Shown here: piece by piece, positions 26,318 through 36,470 of the stretch | How the letters are laid out: each line of letters begins with the position of its first letter | How positions within the stretch are numbered: the stretch's first letter is position 1 | Assembly: GCF_900215335.1 (NCBI RefSeq) | Contig: NZ_OCMT01000003.1 | Span: forward strand, 372,001-436,000 | From: Pedobacter xixiisoli | GTDB taxonomy: Bacteria; Bacteroidota; Bacteroidia; Sphingobacteriales; Sphingobacteriaceae | Length of the DNA stretch: 64,000 nt | Direction of reading: 5' to 3' | Notes under the pieces: generated by a model | The model's input: the letters and a program-made list of their open reading frames with translations, nothing else | Told to the model about the DNA's origin: nothing | Database searches by the model: none | Program-made: the position numbers and the translations under genes

Positions 26318-26692
26318 TTACTGTGTGAAAATGAATTGCTTCTGCATGAAGTAATTATAAATAGTTCCAATCAATCCAGAAACTAGAATTTTCGAAAGCA
26401 AATAGTTAATGCCGAAAAAATGAGTGAGTATGTAAACTCCAGTAGTTACAATCAAAAGATTGCCGCACCAGACCAAAATGTACTTTAAAATTTGAAGCTT
26501 AATGTCTTTTTCTCTTGAATTGAAGACCCAATTACGCCCCATATAAAAGTTTACACAGCCACCAACAACTGTTCCTGTTACACTTCCTGCAACATACCAG
26601 ATACCCAAAAAGCTCACACAAAACCATGTGACTAAGTAATCGACCAACGTTGCCGTTAGTGACGAAGCTTGTGCTTTTATAAAGGTTAACAT
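26318..26692 (-). CDS. GtrA family membrane protein
   Basis: A 124-residue protein with four transmembrane helices and the GtrA pattern (ATLVDYLVTWF, NFYMGRNWVFN and a final NYFMQKQFIF, where aromatic and Asn residues recur at helix ends). GtrA proteins are thought to move polyprenyl-phosphate-linked sugars or other lipid intermediates across the inner membrane. It is packed between the PgpA-like gene (4 bases) and the DUF5686 gene (2 bases), so it is probably translationally coupled. In this setting it may flip an inositol lipid or a lipid-linked sugar; that is inference. Confidence 0.85.
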   Translation of the reverse strand: MLTFIKAQASSLTATLVDYLVTWFCVSFLGIWYVAGSVTGTVVGGCVNFYMGRNWVFNSREKDIKLQILKYILVWCGNLLIVTTGVYILTHFFGINYLLSKILVSGLIGTIYNYFMQKQFIFTQ

Positions 26693-26696
26693 CTTC

Positions 26697-27152
26697 TTAA
26701 AATATGTTGAAGAAAATTATTATTTGCAAAACGATATTGGCATAAATCCCTGCCAAAACATCATCTGCCATTACGCCCCATCCGCCGGGCCACTTTTCCA
26801 ATCTGCGTATGCCTAGTGGTTTCAATATGTCAAAAAATCTAAACAACACTAACCCTGCTATTACATATTTTGGCTCTACTGGCACAAAAAGTAAGGTAAT
26901 GCACATCCCTGCAACTTCATCTATTACAACTCGCTGGTGGTCTTTGCCCCAAAGTACTTCTACTTCGTTTGCACTTCGCACGCCCTGCAGGGTAATTAGC
27001 AAGGTTATTAGTATTGGCGCAAGTTTTGGCTCATAACCGTTGGGCTGTAAATAATACCATAACACACAAGTGAAGATAGAAGCATAAGTGCCAGCTCCTT
27101 TACCTATGTAGCCTATGCCTAATGTAGTTGATATGATTTTGTGAAATATCAC
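26697..27152 (-). CDS. PgpA-type phosphatase (candidate phosphatidylinositol-phosphate phosphatase)
   Basis: A 151-residue integral membrane phosphatase of the phosphatidylglycerophosphatase A family. Family motifs are clear: GKGAGTYAS near residue 18-26, DEVAGMCI (about 78-85) and the acidic WGVMADDVLAG near the C-terminus. PgpA normally dephosphorylates phosphatidylglycerophosphate. Here it opens an operon with a CDP-alcohol phosphotransferase and follows inositol-3-phosphate synthase, so removing the phosphate from phosphatidylinositol phosphate fits better, as reported for a Bacteroides homologue (recalled). A housekeeping role in phosphatidylglycerol synthesis cannot be excluded. Confidence 0.87.
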   Translation of the reverse strand: MIFHKIISTTLGIGYIGKGAGTYASIFTCVLWYYLQPNGYEPKLAPILITLLITLQGVRSANEVEVLWGKDHQRVVIDEVAGMCITLLFVPVEPKYVIAGLVLFRFFDILKPLGIRRLEKWPGGWGVMADDVLAGIYANIVLQIIIFFNIF

Positions 27153-27199
27153 TGTTTCAATTTCTTTTACAAAGCAATTTATTTCTATTTTTTAATGGC

Positions 27200-27207
27200 T
27201 CAAAACT
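27200..27207 (-). promoter_or_regulatory. Promoter -7 element of the second lipid operon
   Basis: TAGTTTTG on the minus strand, with a TTTA 19 bases upstream as a weak -33 element. It lies 48 bases before the PgpA-like start and downstream of a terminator, so this operon has its own start. Confidence 0.5.
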
Positions 27208-27370
27208 ATGGAAACTTTTTTTAATTCTAAAGTTTCCAGTGGTTTGTTTTCCTACTTTTGGGCGCAAATTACATTCGCAAGACAAATGACTGGAAACGTT
27301 TTGGGGTGACTTAAAATAGGTGAGAAAGCTTTGACTTTCTTTATGGTATAATGCTAGTAACTATTCAAAA

Positions 27371-27402
27371 GGCAGTGTTTGAAACGGTGTCCAAACACTG
27401 CC
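27371..27402 (-). terminator. Terminator of the inositol-3-phosphate synthase transcript
   Basis: A perfect 11-bp stem (GGCAGTGTTTG/CAAACACTGCC) is followed by TTTT on the minus strand, 40 bases after the stop codon. Confidence 0.75.
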
Positions 27403-27441
27403 GATTGAGTTTTGTATTCTAATCAGATTTATAAATTCTGA

Positions 27442-28755
27442 TTAGTTTTCATCGTAATAATCAAGCCCTAAGTGAGTGATCAATTCTTCACCCATGAAAT
27501 AGCGCAAGGTATTATGTAATTTCTCCAATTGCTTGAAGATATCGTTCTCTGGACGTAATCCTTCTTTAGTTTGAGGAGATTTCAAGTAGAACGATAACCA
27601 CTCTTGAATACCGCTCATTCCAGCACGTTTAGCTAAGTCCGAGAATAAAGCTAAGTCTAAAACAATAGGAGCAGCTAAGATTGAGTCACGGCACAAGAAG
27701 TTAATCTTGATTTGCATTTTGTAGCCCATCCATCCGAAGATATCGATGTTATCCCAGCTCTCTTTGTTATCACCGTGAGGAGGATAGTAGTTGATGCGGA
27801 TTTTGTGGTACATATCACCATACAAATCAGGGTTTTGCTCCGGTTTGAAGATATCTTCCAATACACCTAGCTTAGAAACTTCTTTAGTTTTGAAGTTATC
27901 AGGGTCATCCAATACTAAACCATCGCGGTTACCTAAAATGTTGTCAGAGAACCAACCACGTACACCTAATGAACGAGCCATTAAGCCTGGTGCCAATACA
28001 GTTTTCATCAAAGTTTGACCAGTTTTGAAATCTTTACCAGCAACTGGAGTTTGAGTTTCTTTTGCCAACTCTAACATTGCAGGGATATCTACCGTTAAGT
28101 TTGGAGCTCCGTTTGCATAAGCATAGCCTAATTTCAACGCTGCATAAGCATAAATCATACTTGGTGCAATTAAAGCGTCATTATCTTTTAAGCCTTGCTC
28201 AAATGCAGCTAAAGTTTGGTGAACAGCACTTGGCTCTAAGTAGATCTCAGTAGAACCACACCATACCAATACGATACGCTCACAGTTGTTTTTAGCTTTA
28301 AAGTCTTTGATGTCTTCAATTACTTGTTGTGCCAATTCCCATTTTGTAGCAGCCTCTTTAACGTAAGTTCCGTCTAAGTTTTTAACGTAGTTCTTGTCGA
28401 ATGCAGCTTTATAAGGTTTAATTGCTTCTAATTCGTCTTTGATGTCATATAAAAGATGACCATCAATTACCTTAGCTTTCATTGCAGCATCGTACACATT
28501 ATCTTCATACACATCCCAACCACCAAATGCTAAGTCTTCTAATTTTGCTAATGGAACGAAATCCTTAATTAAAGGCTCGTTGTTGTCTGTTCTTTTACCT
28601 ACACGAATGGTGCCCATTTGTGTTAAAGAACCAATAGGTTTAGATAGACCTCTTCTAGCGGCAACTACACCAGCAATCATGGTGGTAGCTACAGCACCTA
28701 GGCCAGGCATCATGATACCTAATTTTCCATTGGCTCCTTCTACTTGCTTTTTCAT
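27442..28755 (-). CDS. Inositol-3-phosphate synthase (Bacteroidota type)
   Basis: Converts glucose 6-phosphate to 1L-myo-inositol 3-phosphate with bound NAD. The 437-residue product carries an NAD-binding motif close to the start (GIMMPGLGAVATTMIAG, about 13-29), the VLVWCGSTE-like VWCGSTE segment (about 164-170), and the C-terminal synthase region with KxxxNFLCRDSILAAP (about 350-366), whose Lys and Asp are catalytic in the family. It supplies the head group for inositol lipids. It follows the epimerase gene after a 121-base gap with no clear promoter, and a strong terminator lies downstream. Confidence 0.93.
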   Translation of the reverse strand: MKKQVEGANGKLGIMMPGLGAVATTMIAGVVAARRGLSKPIGSLTQMGTIRVGKRTDNNEPLIKDFVPLAKLEDLAFGGWDVYEDNVYDAAMKAKVIDGHLLYDIKDELEAIKPYKAAFDKNYVKNLDGTYVKEAATKWELAQQVIEDIKDFKAKNNCERIVLVWCGSTEIYLEPSAVHQTLAAFEQGLKDNDALIAPSMIYAYAALKLGYAYANGAPNLTVDIPAMLELAKETQTPVAGKDFKTGQTLMKTVLAPGLMARSLGVRGWFSDNILGNRDGLVLDDPDNFKTKEVSKLGVLEDIFKPEQNPDLYGDMYHKIRINYYPPHGDNKESWDNIDIFGWMGYKMQIKINFLCRDSILAAPIVLDLALFSDLAKRAGMSGIQEWLSFYLKSPQTKEGLRPENDIFKQLEKLHNTLRYFMGEELITHLGLDYYDEN

Positions 28756-28876
28756 CTGTTAATTATTGTTTATTATTATTATGTGTTTATCCTATTAATA
28801 TTTGTTTTAAGTTGTACGTTATAAGTTTTAAGTACTGGTTAAGCGTTTTAGTAACTTAAAACGTATTACTTACAAC

Positions 28877-29869
28877 CTATTTCAGCCAGTTATTCACTTT
28901 ATACCATTTTACGGTTTCTTCTAAGCCGCGTTCTAAATTGTATTGAGGTTCAAACTGTAAATCTTTCTTTAAATTCTCTATGTTACAGGCCCAATTTGGT
29001 GCCGTTAACTCTTTTATTTTTTCTTTGTTTAGCGTTGGTGTTTTGGTGCTTTTCGCATAAATCGTATCCATTAAACCTGCTAAACCTTTTATAATTCCCA
29101 AAGGGATGTGCATTTTCAGTGTTTTCTTCTGCAATGCTTTTTTCAAACCATCTGCTAAAGCATATCTATCGTAAGTTAGTCCGTCAGAAATGTTGTAGGT
29201 CCTGTGTTCAATTTCCGATGTTAAAAAGCGGATAATAATTGCTGCCAAATCCTTCACATAAATGAAGCTCAACTGTTGGTTAAACCTCCCAATGTAAGGC
29301 TCTAAACCTTGGTTGATGGTCTTAAAGAGGATGAAAATATCTTTCTCTCTTGGTCCATAAACTGCGGTTGGTCTAACCGTAACCAACGGAAGATTTTCGA
29401 TTTTATTCAAATACTCTTCTGCCAATTTTTTGCTCAATCCGTAAAAAGTTATGGGCTGTGCAATTGCATTATCGTTAATAGCGGCAGTAAAATCTGCGAT
29501 AGGTCCAATAGCCGCTAAACTACTTACGAATACAAATTTTTCTAACTTATAGCTAACCAGCGATGCAGCCAGTGCTAAATTTCTGCTGAACTCTGCATTT
29601 ACCTTGTTGTATTCTTGCAAGGTTTTTGCTTTGGTTGTGCCAGCAGCATGTATAATATAAGCATACTGTTTTTCTTCCAGTTCCGCTTTTAGTTCATCAA
29701 CAGCGCTAAAATTTAAATTAACATAGTTGATGTTTAAGTCTTTCAAATGTGAGATATCGCTATTGGGACGAACCGCTGCGTAAACTTCTAAGCCATTTTC
29801 AATTGCAGTTACAATTAAATGATAACCTACAAATCCACTAGCGCCCGTAATTAGTACCTTTTTGCTCAC
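28877..29869 (-). CDS. NAD-dependent epimerase/dehydratase family protein (candidate ceramide reductase)
   Basis: A 330-residue extended short-chain dehydrogenase: Rossmann motif GASGFVGYHL (about 8-17), a substrate-domain catalytic pair in YGLSKK (about 142-147) and C-terminal residues typical of 3-beta-HSD/epimerase proteins. It begins 6 bases after the stop of the acyltransferase gene, which itself follows serine palmitoyltransferase by 1 base. In Caulobacter an epimerase-like protein (CerR) reduces the keto group of oxidised ceramide, as I recall, and its operon partners are of the same kinds, so that role is proposed. A sugar-nucleotide substrate remains possible. Confidence 0.82.
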   Translation of the reverse strand: MSKKVLITGASGFVGYHLIVTAIENGLEVYAAVRPNSDISHLKDLNINYVNLNFSAVDELKAELEEKQYAYIIHAAGTTKAKTLQEYNKVNAEFSRNLALAASLVSYKLEKFVFVSSLAAIGPIADFTAAINDNAIAQPITFYGLSKKLAEEYLNKIENLPLVTVRPTAVYGPREKDIFILFKTINQGLEPYIGRFNQQLSFIYVKDLAAIIIRFLTSEIEHRTYNISDGLTYDRYALADGLKKALQKKTLKMHIPLGIIKGLAGLMDTIYAKSTKTPTLNKEKIKELTAPNWACNIENLKKDLQFEPQYNLERGLEETVKWYKVNNWLK

Positions 29870-29875
29870 AATTTT

Positions 29876-30997
29876 CTATATCGATTTTTCCAGTATTCGA
29901 TATTCTCTATATAACTTTCCTCCAATATTTTCAATTGGACGATTAACCATGTCGTTGTCTTCTAGCGTCCAGCTTGCTTCGGCATATTGAAAATTCCTAG
30001 CTTTAAAAGCTTTGATAATTCTACCGTACAAACAAGCTTCGATACCCATTTTTCTATATCCATCAATTACACCTAACAGCATAATGCGGATACCATTTAT
30101 TTTCTTTTTGCCTAGTAATAATTTGATTAAACCAGTAGGGAAAAGCCTTCCTCGCTTAATTTTAATTAGTATTTGGTTAATATCTGGAATAGCTAAGGCA
30201 AAGGCTACAATTTTACCTTCCTGTTCTGCGATGTAGCAAAAATCAGTATCTAAAACTAATTTTAAATCGTTGGCAGTGTAGTCAAATTCTCTATCGGTCA
30301 TAGGTACAAACCCTAGGTTTTGATCCCAAGCTTTATTGTAAACCTCTCTCAACGCAGCAGCTTCTTCCTTAAACTTTTTCAAGTTTATTTTTCTGATGAT
30401 GATGTTGCTTCTTTTCAGTCTATTTTCTAGGCCGTCTATCAAACCAACCGACCTATCATCGTAATTGCCTGTAGTGTATCTGTAAGCTCTTAAATCTACT
30501 TTTTTGGTAAAACCGAAATCCTCCAATAAGTCTAAGTAATATGGTGCATTATAAGGCATCATTGCCACTGGCGGCCCATCAAAACCTTTGACTAGCAAGC
30601 CACAAATATCATTAGTAGAGAAATTCACTGGCCCCATTACTGAAGTCTGTCCGTTTTCCTTTAACCAATTTTGAGCTGCGTTTAGCAACAAGCTGCTCAC
30701 TGCTTTGTCATTGATGGTATCGAAGAAGCCGAAGAAACCTTCTGTTACACCTTTGGTAGCGTTATGATTGCCATTAATAATCGCAGCAATTCTGCCAACT
30801 ATTTGCTCGCCCTCAACAGCTAAAAACAATTGTAACTTAGCATGGTCGTGAAAAGGATGTTTGCCTGGAGTTAACATATCGCGTTGTGCAATATGTAATT
30901 CGGGTACGTAAAATGGGTCGTTCTTATAAAGCTCGTGAGGAAAATCAACGAACTTTGCTAATAACTTCTTGCCAGTTACGGCTACAATTTGTGCCAT
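29876..30997 (-). CDS. GNAT-fold acyltransferase-like protein (candidate bacterial ceramide synthase)
   Basis: A 373-residue cytoplasmic protein with no signal peptide. It resembles the YghO-like hypothetical family with a GNAT fold: N-terminal FVDFPHELYKNDPFYVPEL, a GxxxR-like GFFGFFDT segment, MGPVNFSTND (about 121-130) and a late LGVIDGYRKMGIEACLYGR (about 312-330) that corresponds to the acyl-CoA-binding loop. Directly coupled to serine palmitoyltransferase (1 base apart), it is the best candidate for N-acylation of the sphingoid base, in line with the GNAT-type bacterial ceramide synthase described for Caulobacter (recalled). Direct evidence is only fold-level and positional. Confidence 0.78.
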   Translation of the reverse strand: MAQIVAVTGKKLLAKFVDFPHELYKNDPFYVPELHIAQRDMLTPGKHPFHDHAKLQLFLAVEGEQIVGRIAAIINGNHNATKGVTEGFFGFFDTINDKAVSSLLLNAAQNWLKENGQTSVMGPVNFSTNDICGLLVKGFDGPPVAMMPYNAPYYLDLLEDFGFTKKVDLRAYRYTTGNYDDRSVGLIDGLENRLKRSNIIIRKINLKKFKEEAAALREVYNKAWDQNLGFVPMTDREFDYTANDLKLVLDTDFCYIAEQEGKIVAFALAIPDINQILIKIKRGRLFPTGLIKLLLGKKKINGIRIMLLGVIDGYRKMGIEACLYGRIIKAFKARNFQYAEASWTLEDNDMVNRPIENIGGKLYREYRILEKSI

Positions 30998-30998
30998 T

Positions 30999-32799
<1,801 letters not shown>

Positions 32800-33696
32800 A
32801 TGAATAGCATAGTAGAACAAAGATGCATGGAAAAGGATTTGGTAAATGGTGGCAAGATGAACGTGCTCACTAGTGCCGAGATTAAACCTTTGATGATATT
32901 CAATGAACCTTTTCGATCAAATTCGTTTGCTGTAATTGTGGTTCAAAAAGGCTCTTTTGTATTCCAGAACAATTTCGTGAAGAACACGATGAATGCCAAA
33001 GATGTGTATTTGGTTACACCTGGAAGTTTATGTGAGCTGCATGAAATGTCTGATGATCTGGAATTCATTAGTATGGGCTTCAAAAAAGAGTATCTTAAAG
33101 AACAAGGTGTTTTTTTAAATGGAGCGGAAATAGTTCATCTTTTTTCTTCTGATTTAGTACACAAATTTTCGCTAAATGACGAAGAGTTTGAGGAAATGGT
33201 TTTTTCGCTTCGCTCATTAAAAAGAAAAATTAATCTTCCAGCCAGTACACCGCATTTCAGAGATGTAATTCGCCACAGTTTTATTTCTGTGCTTTATGAG
33301 GTATTAATTGTATACAGTAAGTATCGTGTCTTTATTCCCGTAAAATTAAATAGACAAGAAGAATTAACTACTCATTTTTTGAATTTATTAAGCGATAACT
33401 TTAAGGAAGAAAAACGTGTGCAGCATTATGCGAAAGAGCTTTTTGTAACCTCTAGGCATTTATCTCAAGTGGTAAAACAGGTGACTGGGAAAACGGCTGG
33501 AGAAATTATCGATGAGATGGTGATTAATGAAGCAAAGGTGTTGCTTTCTTCTCATGTAATGAATGTATCGCAAGTTGCGGATGAGTTGAGGTTTAGCGAC
33601 CAATCATTTTTTGGTAAGTTTTTCAAAAAGTACACTGGTATTTCTCCATCCATTTATAGGTCTAATAGTACTATTGCGATTAACCCTCCTTTTTAG
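32800..33696 (+). CDS. AraC family transcriptional regulator
   Basis: A 298-residue regulator: an N-terminal cupin-like sensing domain (about 20-180) and a C-terminal double helix-turn-helix (about 195-292), with TSRHLSQVVKQVTGKTAGEI for the first HTH and the family signature VADELRFSDQSFFGKFFKKY followed by TGISPSIYR for the second. It is divergent from spt, 595 bases away. Regulation of the lipid operon is possible by position only; many Bacteroidota AraC proteins act elsewhere. Confidence 0.9.
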   Translation: MNSIVEQRCMEKDLVNGGKMNVLTSAEIKPLMIFNEPFRSNSFAVIVVQKGSFVFQNNFVKNTMNAKDVYLVTPGSLCELHEMSDDLEFISMGFKKEYLKEQGVFLNGAEIVHLFSSDLVHKFSLNDEEFEEMVFSLRSLKRKINLPASTPHFRDVIRHSFISVLYEVLIVYSKYRVFIPVKLNRQEELTTHFLNLLSDNFKEEKRVQHYAKELFVTSRHLSQVVKQVTGKTAGEIIDEMVINEAKVLLSSHVMNVSQVADELRFSDQSFFGKFFKKYTGISPSIYRSNSTIAINPPF

Positions 33697-33845
33697 ATGA
33701 AATAAAGTTTTAAGGAGCTGTGTTTTTGCAAAATAATGGGGTAAAAGAGAAGATAAAAACTGTGAAATTTGGTTGTGTTATAAAATGATTGTAAAATCGT
33801 TAATAAAACTTCAATATTATTACATAATAATTTGATTTTAAGCGC

Positions 33846-33853
33846 TAAATTTG
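33846..33853 (+). promoter_or_regulatory. -7 element of the OsmC-family gene
   Basis: TAAATTTG fits TAnnTTTG, 15 bases before the ATG. Confidence 0.5.
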
Positions 33854-33868
33854 TGAAAATTCTAGACT

Positions 33869-34273
33869 ATGGCAACATCGAAAATAATCTATAACGGAGA
33901 TTTAAGAACAACATCTGTACATCTTAAATCTGGTAAGGAGATTATTACAGATGCCCCAACGGATAATCAAGGTAAGGGAGAGGCATTTTCGCCAACAGAT
34001 TTATTGGCAACATCTCTAGGCAATTGTATGTTAACTATTATTGGTATTGCTGCCAAAAGCCATGGTTTTAATATAGATGGAACTACAGCTGAAATTACGA
34101 AGGTAATGGCCGAAAATCCGCGTAGGGTAGGAGAGATTCATGTTGGTCTGCAATTTCCAGCAAACAACTACACTGATAAGGAAAAAGCGATTATTGAAAA
34201 ATCTGCCAAAACTTGCCCCGTAGCGTATAGTTTGCATCCCGATATTAAGCAAGAAGTAACTTTTAGTTATTGA
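33869..34273 (+). CDS. OsmC family peroxiredoxin-like protein
   Basis: A 134-residue dimeric thiol peroxidase family member that reduces organic hydroperoxides in the OsmC/Ohr group. The two active-site cysteines are present: LGNCML (about residue 52) and KTCPV (about 113). The pattern (SPTDLLATSLGNCM) is of the YhfA/OsmC-like branch rather than Ohr, so the physiological substrate is uncertain. A promoter element lies just upstream and a hairpin terminator downstream, making it monocistronic. Confidence 0.9.
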   Translation: MATSKIIYNGDLRTTSVHLKSGKEIITDAPTDNQGKGEAFSPTDLLATSLGNCMLTIIGIAAKSHGFNIDGTTAEITKVMAENPRRVGEIHVGLQFPANNYTDKEKAIIEKSAKTCPVAYSLHPDIKQEVTFSY

Positions 34274-34282
34274 ATTTTATAG

Positions 34283-34302
34283 CCCTCGATTTTAATTGAG
34301 GG
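34283..34302 (+). terminator. Short hairpin after the OsmC gene
   Basis: A 9-bp stem with one G-U pair (CCCTCGATT/AATTGAGGG), followed by ATTTTATA. It sits directly before the mqo promoter. Confidence 0.5.
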
Positions 34303-34306
34303 ATTT

Positions 34307-34314
34307 TATATTTG
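34307..34314 (+). promoter_or_regulatory. -7 element of mqo, very short leader
   Basis: TATATTTG fits TAnnTTTG, with 7 bases to the ATG at 34322. The mRNA leader would be only a few bases. Confidence 0.45.
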
Positions 34315-34321
34315 GTTTAAA

Positions 34322-35839
34322 ATGAGTAGAAAAAAAAAGACGGTTGTTGAAACCGACGCAGATGTTATTTTAATAGGAGCTGGCATCATGAGTGCAACGC
34401 TTGGCGTACTGCTCAAAGAGCTTAACCCTGATTTAAGTATAGAAATTTACGAACGTTTAGATGTAGCAGCCGCAGAAAGCTCTGATGCTTGGAACAATGC
34501 AGGAACTGGGCATTCGGCATTTTGTGAATTGAACTATACACCTCAAAAAGCTAATGGTACTGTAGATGTAAAGAAGGCAATTTCTATTGCCGAATCTTTC
34601 GAGGTTTCCAAGCAATTTTGGACTTACTTACTAGATAAGGGAATTTTAAACGACCCTTGTTCATTTATCAGAAATATTCCTCACTTAAGCTTTGTGTGGG
34701 GTGAGAAAAATGTAGATTATCTAAAAACTCGATATACTAACCTTAAAGCTTGCAACTTGTTTAACGAGATGCAATACAGTGAAAATCCAGCAGAGATTAA
34801 TGAATGGATTCCATTGGTTATGGAAGGTAGAGACGAAACCGAGCCTATCGCCGCTACCAAAGTGGATTTAGGTACGGATGTGAACTTTGGTGCTTTAACT
34901 AGAGAAATGTTTAATTACTTAGCCAAGCAAGAAAAAGTAGCACTTCATTTTCATCATGAAATCCGTGATTTAAACAAACAAGATGATGGAAGCTGGGAAA
35001 TAAAGGTTAAAAATTTAGACAGTGGAAAGAAAAAGAAGCGCTTAGCTAAATTTGTGTTTATTGGTGCAGGCGGCGGTTCTTTATTGTTGTTAGAAAAAGC
35101 AAATATCAAAGAAGGTAAAGGTTTTGGCGGTTTTCCTGTAAGCGGGCAATGGTTAAAATGCACTAATGAAGAAGTTATTGCTCGTCACCATGCTAAAGTT
35201 TATGGAAAAGCTGCCGTAGGAGCACCCCCAATGTCTGTCCCGCACTTAGACACAAGAATTATTAATGGTAAACAAGCTTTATTGTTTGGTCCTTATGCAG
35301 GTTTTTCTACTAAGTTTTTAAAGAATGGCTCGTATTTCGATTTGGCAGCTTCTTTAAGATTCAGCAATATCCGTCCTATGATTTCAGCAGGATTGAAGAG
35401 CATAGATTTAACGAAATATCTGATTGAACAAGTTCGTCAATCGCCAGAGGATAGATTTAAAGCTTTACAAGAATACATGCCGAACGCTGATATCAAAGAT
35501 TGGGAATTGGAAGTTGCTGGTCAGCGTGTGCAGGTAATTAAAAAGAAGCCGAGTGGTGGTGGCATTTTGGAATTTGGTACCGAAGTAGTAAGTGCTGGCG
35601 ATGGCTCTATTGCAGCTTTGTTAGGCGCTTCTCCAGGGGCGTCAACAGCGGTTTCGATTATGATTGAGCTAATGAACAAATGCTTCAAAAAAGAGATGCA
35701 GACTGCAGATTGGCAAAGTAAAATTAGAGAGATGATTCCTAGCTTTGGACAGAAATTAGCTGAAGATGATGAGCTTTGTCAAGAAACTCGTCAACGTACA
35801 TCAGCTGCGCTAAAGTTAAGTGAAACAGTGGTGGCTTAA
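34322..35839 (+). CDS. mqo: Malate:quinone oxidoreductase
   Basis: A membrane-associated FAD enzyme of the TCA cycle that oxidises malate to oxaloacetate and passes electrons to menaquinone. The 505 residues match the family. The FAD motif ILIGAGIMSATLG is at about residues 15-27, followed by the Mqo-specific NNAGTGHSAFCELNYTP (about 58-74); the C-terminal SPGASTAVSIMIE closes the flavin domain. It stands alone with its own short-leader promoter and terminator. Confidence 0.96.
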   Translation: MSRKKKTVVETDADVILIGAGIMSATLGVLLKELNPDLSIEIYERLDVAAAESSDAWNNAGTGHSAFCELNYTPQKANGTVDVKKAISIAESFEVSKQFWTYLLDKGILNDPCSFIRNIPHLSFVWGEKNVDYLKTRYTNLKACNLFNEMQYSENPAEINEWIPLVMEGRDETEPIAATKVDLGTDVNFGALTREMFNYLAKQEKVALHFHHEIRDLNKQDDGSWEIKVKNLDSGKKKKRLAKFVFIGAGGGSLLLLEKANIKEGKGFGGFPVSGQWLKCTNEEVIARHHAKVYGKAAVGAPPMSVPHLDTRIINGKQALLFGPYAGFSTKFLKNGSYFDLAASLRFSNIRPMISAGLKSIDLTKYLIEQVRQSPEDRFKALQEYMPNADIKDWELEVAGQRVQVIKKKPSGGGILEFGTEVVSAGDGSIAALLGASPGASTAVSIMIELMNKCFKKEMQTADWQSKIREMIPSFGQKLAEDDELCQETRQRTSAALKLSETVVA

Positions 35840-35861
35840 TTAGAAAGCTGCCTTATATAGA

Positions 35862-35890
35862 AAAGCTCTGAAATTAATTTCGGAGCTTTT
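35862..35890 (+). terminator. Terminator of mqo
   Basis: AAAGCTC-GAAATTAATTTC-GAGCTTT hairpin with T-run, 23 bases after the stop. Confidence 0.75.
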
Positions 35891-35968
35891 TTTATTTTTT
35901 GATGCCATCTTGAGCTTATTAAAGCATATTAGTCAAATTGTCTTCAAGGTTAGACTGAAAAGTTAAAA

Positions 35969-36304
35969 TTATTTGCTCATTACTTCGGCCACTTCATCTG
36001 CAGAAATATCACTGTGTGAAGCATCTAAAATACAATCGCCATTTTTAATTAATAAAAGTTGTGGAGATTCGTGGTGTACTTGAAAAGTTTCGGCAATATG
36101 GGCAGAAATATCACGATGATTGATCAAATCAAGGAAATAAAAACTAACGTTAGTAGGTATGGCATCCCAATCTCTTTCGAAAGTTCTTTTAGCCATTAAA
36201 CTGATAGAGCAGCGTGTGCTGTGCTTGAAGATTACGGTGTAACCCTCCGCCGCTTTAATTTCTTCTATTTGCTGAATTTGATTTAAATCAATCCAATTAT
36301 TCAT
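35969..36304 (-). CDS. ytxJ: Bacillithiol-system monothiol protein YtxJ
   Basis: A 111-residue thioredoxin-fold protein of the YtxJ family, a monothiol bacilliredoxin thought to remove bacillithiol from proteins. The active-site stretch is FKHSTRCSISLMA with a single Cys (about residue 32), and the cis-Pro loop is HHESPQLLL. It implies that the cell makes bacillithiol, which agrees with ypdA at 47694. The next gene starts 3 bases after it on the same strand side (a 39-residue lipoprotein upstream). Confidence 0.88.
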   Translation of the reverse strand: MNNWIDLNQIQQIEEIKAAEGYTVIFKHSTRCSISLMAKRTFERDWDAIPTNVSFYFLDLINHRDISAHIAETFQVHHESPQLLLIKNGDCILDASHSDISADEVAEVMSK

Positions 36305-36306
36305 TT

Positions 36307-36426
36307 TTACCTTCTTCTTTTTGAGTCCGGATAAGTGCTATATGCGGGACAAAGTTTATTAGAGCATGATTCTAAAACTGCGATAGCGCAGAATACAAAT
36401 AACAATAGTATAGCTACTTTCTTCAT
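36307..36426 (-). CDS. Small lipoprotein, 39 residues
   Basis: A short gene from ATG at 36426 to TAA at 36307. The product begins MKKVAILLLF, continues with a hydrophobic core and has a lipobox-like LESC giving Cys21. The mature part is only 19 residues, contains CPAYSTYP and ends in SKRRR. Small lipoproteins with a CPxYS motif are common in Bacteroidota. Its stop lies 2 bases upstream of the ytxJ start, so it is probably cotranscribed with ytxJ. The intact signal and lipobox in such a short frame make a chance frame unlikely. Confidence 0.7.
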   Translation of the reverse strand: MKKVAILLLFVFCAIAVLESCSNKLCPAYSTYPDSKRRR

Positions 36427-36470
36427 TTTATTGAATTTTGAGCTACTAAGTTAAATAATAGAAATGTACT

